Source: 1-14-0-10-45-29 sp041650255
GTDB taxonomy: Archaea > Micrarchaeota > Micrarchaeia > Anstonellales > Anstonellaceae
Length of the DNA: 12,679 nt
NCBI GenBank assembly: GCA_041650255.1
Contig: JBAZLL010000014.1
Coordinates: forward strand, 1-12,679
Direction of reading: 5' to 3'
Part shown: one piece after another, positions 12,599-12,679 of the stretch
Layout: every line of letters starts with the position of its first letter
How positions within the stretch are numbered: position 1 is the first letter of the stretch
Position numbers and translations under genes: made by a program
Notes under the pieces: generated by a model
What the model saw: only the letters and a program-made list of their open reading frames with translations
The model's database searches: none
Told to the model about the DNA's origin: nothing

Positions 12599-12679
12599 TC
12601 ATTCCCTCCTTTTTTCTCCCTTGAAAACTTTATCACTTTCAATTTTTCCATCCATAATTCTGATTTGCCTGTGCGTGTG
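12599..12679 (-). CDS. ABC transporter ATPase, C-terminal end (partial)
   Basis: Twenty-six codons and a TGA stop (12601-12599) are open to the window edge in one minus-strand frame. The peptide THRQIRIMDGKIESD matches the region after the H-loop of MacB/LolD-type ATPases (pattern A-x-R-x-I-x-I-x-DG-x-I). The tail is short and basic (FKGEKRRE). The stop overlaps or abuts the start of the next gene, depending on which ATG is used. It should drive the permease at 9727-10959. Catalytic motifs lie outside the window. Confidence 0.7.
   Translation of the reverse strand, partial: HTHRQIRIMDGKIESDKVFKGEKRRE

Noticed and set aside
1..12679. Bacterial contig (for instance candidate phyla) explaining the [FeFe]-hydrogenase
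   Set aside because: The 37/38 tRNA intron, TATA boxes at archaeal spacing and absence of encoded CCA argue for an archaeon, although binning data would be needed to settle it.

Overview
The window looks like a stretch of an archaeal chromosome, probably from a DPANN-type lineage (a guess from gene content, not a placement). The archaeal signs are these. A tRNA-Gly(CCC) carries a 77-nt intron exactly between positions 37 and 38, with a bulge-helix-bulge-like junction. Neither tRNA gene encodes CCA. TATA boxes sit about 26 bp upstream of apparently leaderless starts. There are also an S-layer-like glycoprotein and an Lrp-type regulator. Base composition is moderately AT-rich, with a marked drop in GC inside the first gene.

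Layout. Positions 1-2615 (+): the 3' end of a secreted S-layer-like protein with two C-terminal 'GWNL' modules, then a small membrane-anchored Ser/Gly-linker protein. 2619-3569 (-): a DUF475/TerC-like membrane protein. 3709-3856 (-): intron-containing tRNA-Gly(CCC), with a hairpin-rich spacer behind it. 3965-4261 (-) and 4376-4852 (+): a small unknown protein divergent from an Lrp/AsnC regulator, with inverted repeats between them. 4849-5412 (-): a multi-pass membrane protein sharing a TATA region with the divergent operon 5477-8838 (+). That operon encodes a NuoE-like subunit, a NuoF-like subunit and a catalytic [FeFe]-hydrogenase. 8839-9372: a gene-free stretch holding tRNA-Gly(TCC), partial copies of that tRNA on both sides, and palindromic elements related to the tRNA-Gly(CCC) intron. 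9373-12679 (-): a tightly packed operon of an ABC ATPase (only its end is visible), a secreted COG1361/CARDB-type protein, a MacB/FtsX permease and a small Cys-containing anchored protein.

How they work together. The three hydrogenase genes are translationally packed (0-nt gap, then a 4-nt overlap). They should form a soluble HydABC-type complex passing electrons between NAD(H), via the FMN subunit, and protons at the H-cluster. The diaphorase subunit is pared to its core and one Fe-S site of the hydrogenase has lost ligands, so classical electron bifurcation is not assured. The maturases HydE, HydF and HydG are not in the window. The ABC operon resembles a MacB-type exporter or envelope mechanotransmission system in which a large Ig-like surface protein stands where MacA would be in bacteria.

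The most unusual features are an apparently archaeal NAD-linked [FeFe]-hydrogenase, and a family of T5CT4 palindromes. One copy of that family forms a tRNA intron and another follows a 5' fragment of a tRNA-Gly gene.
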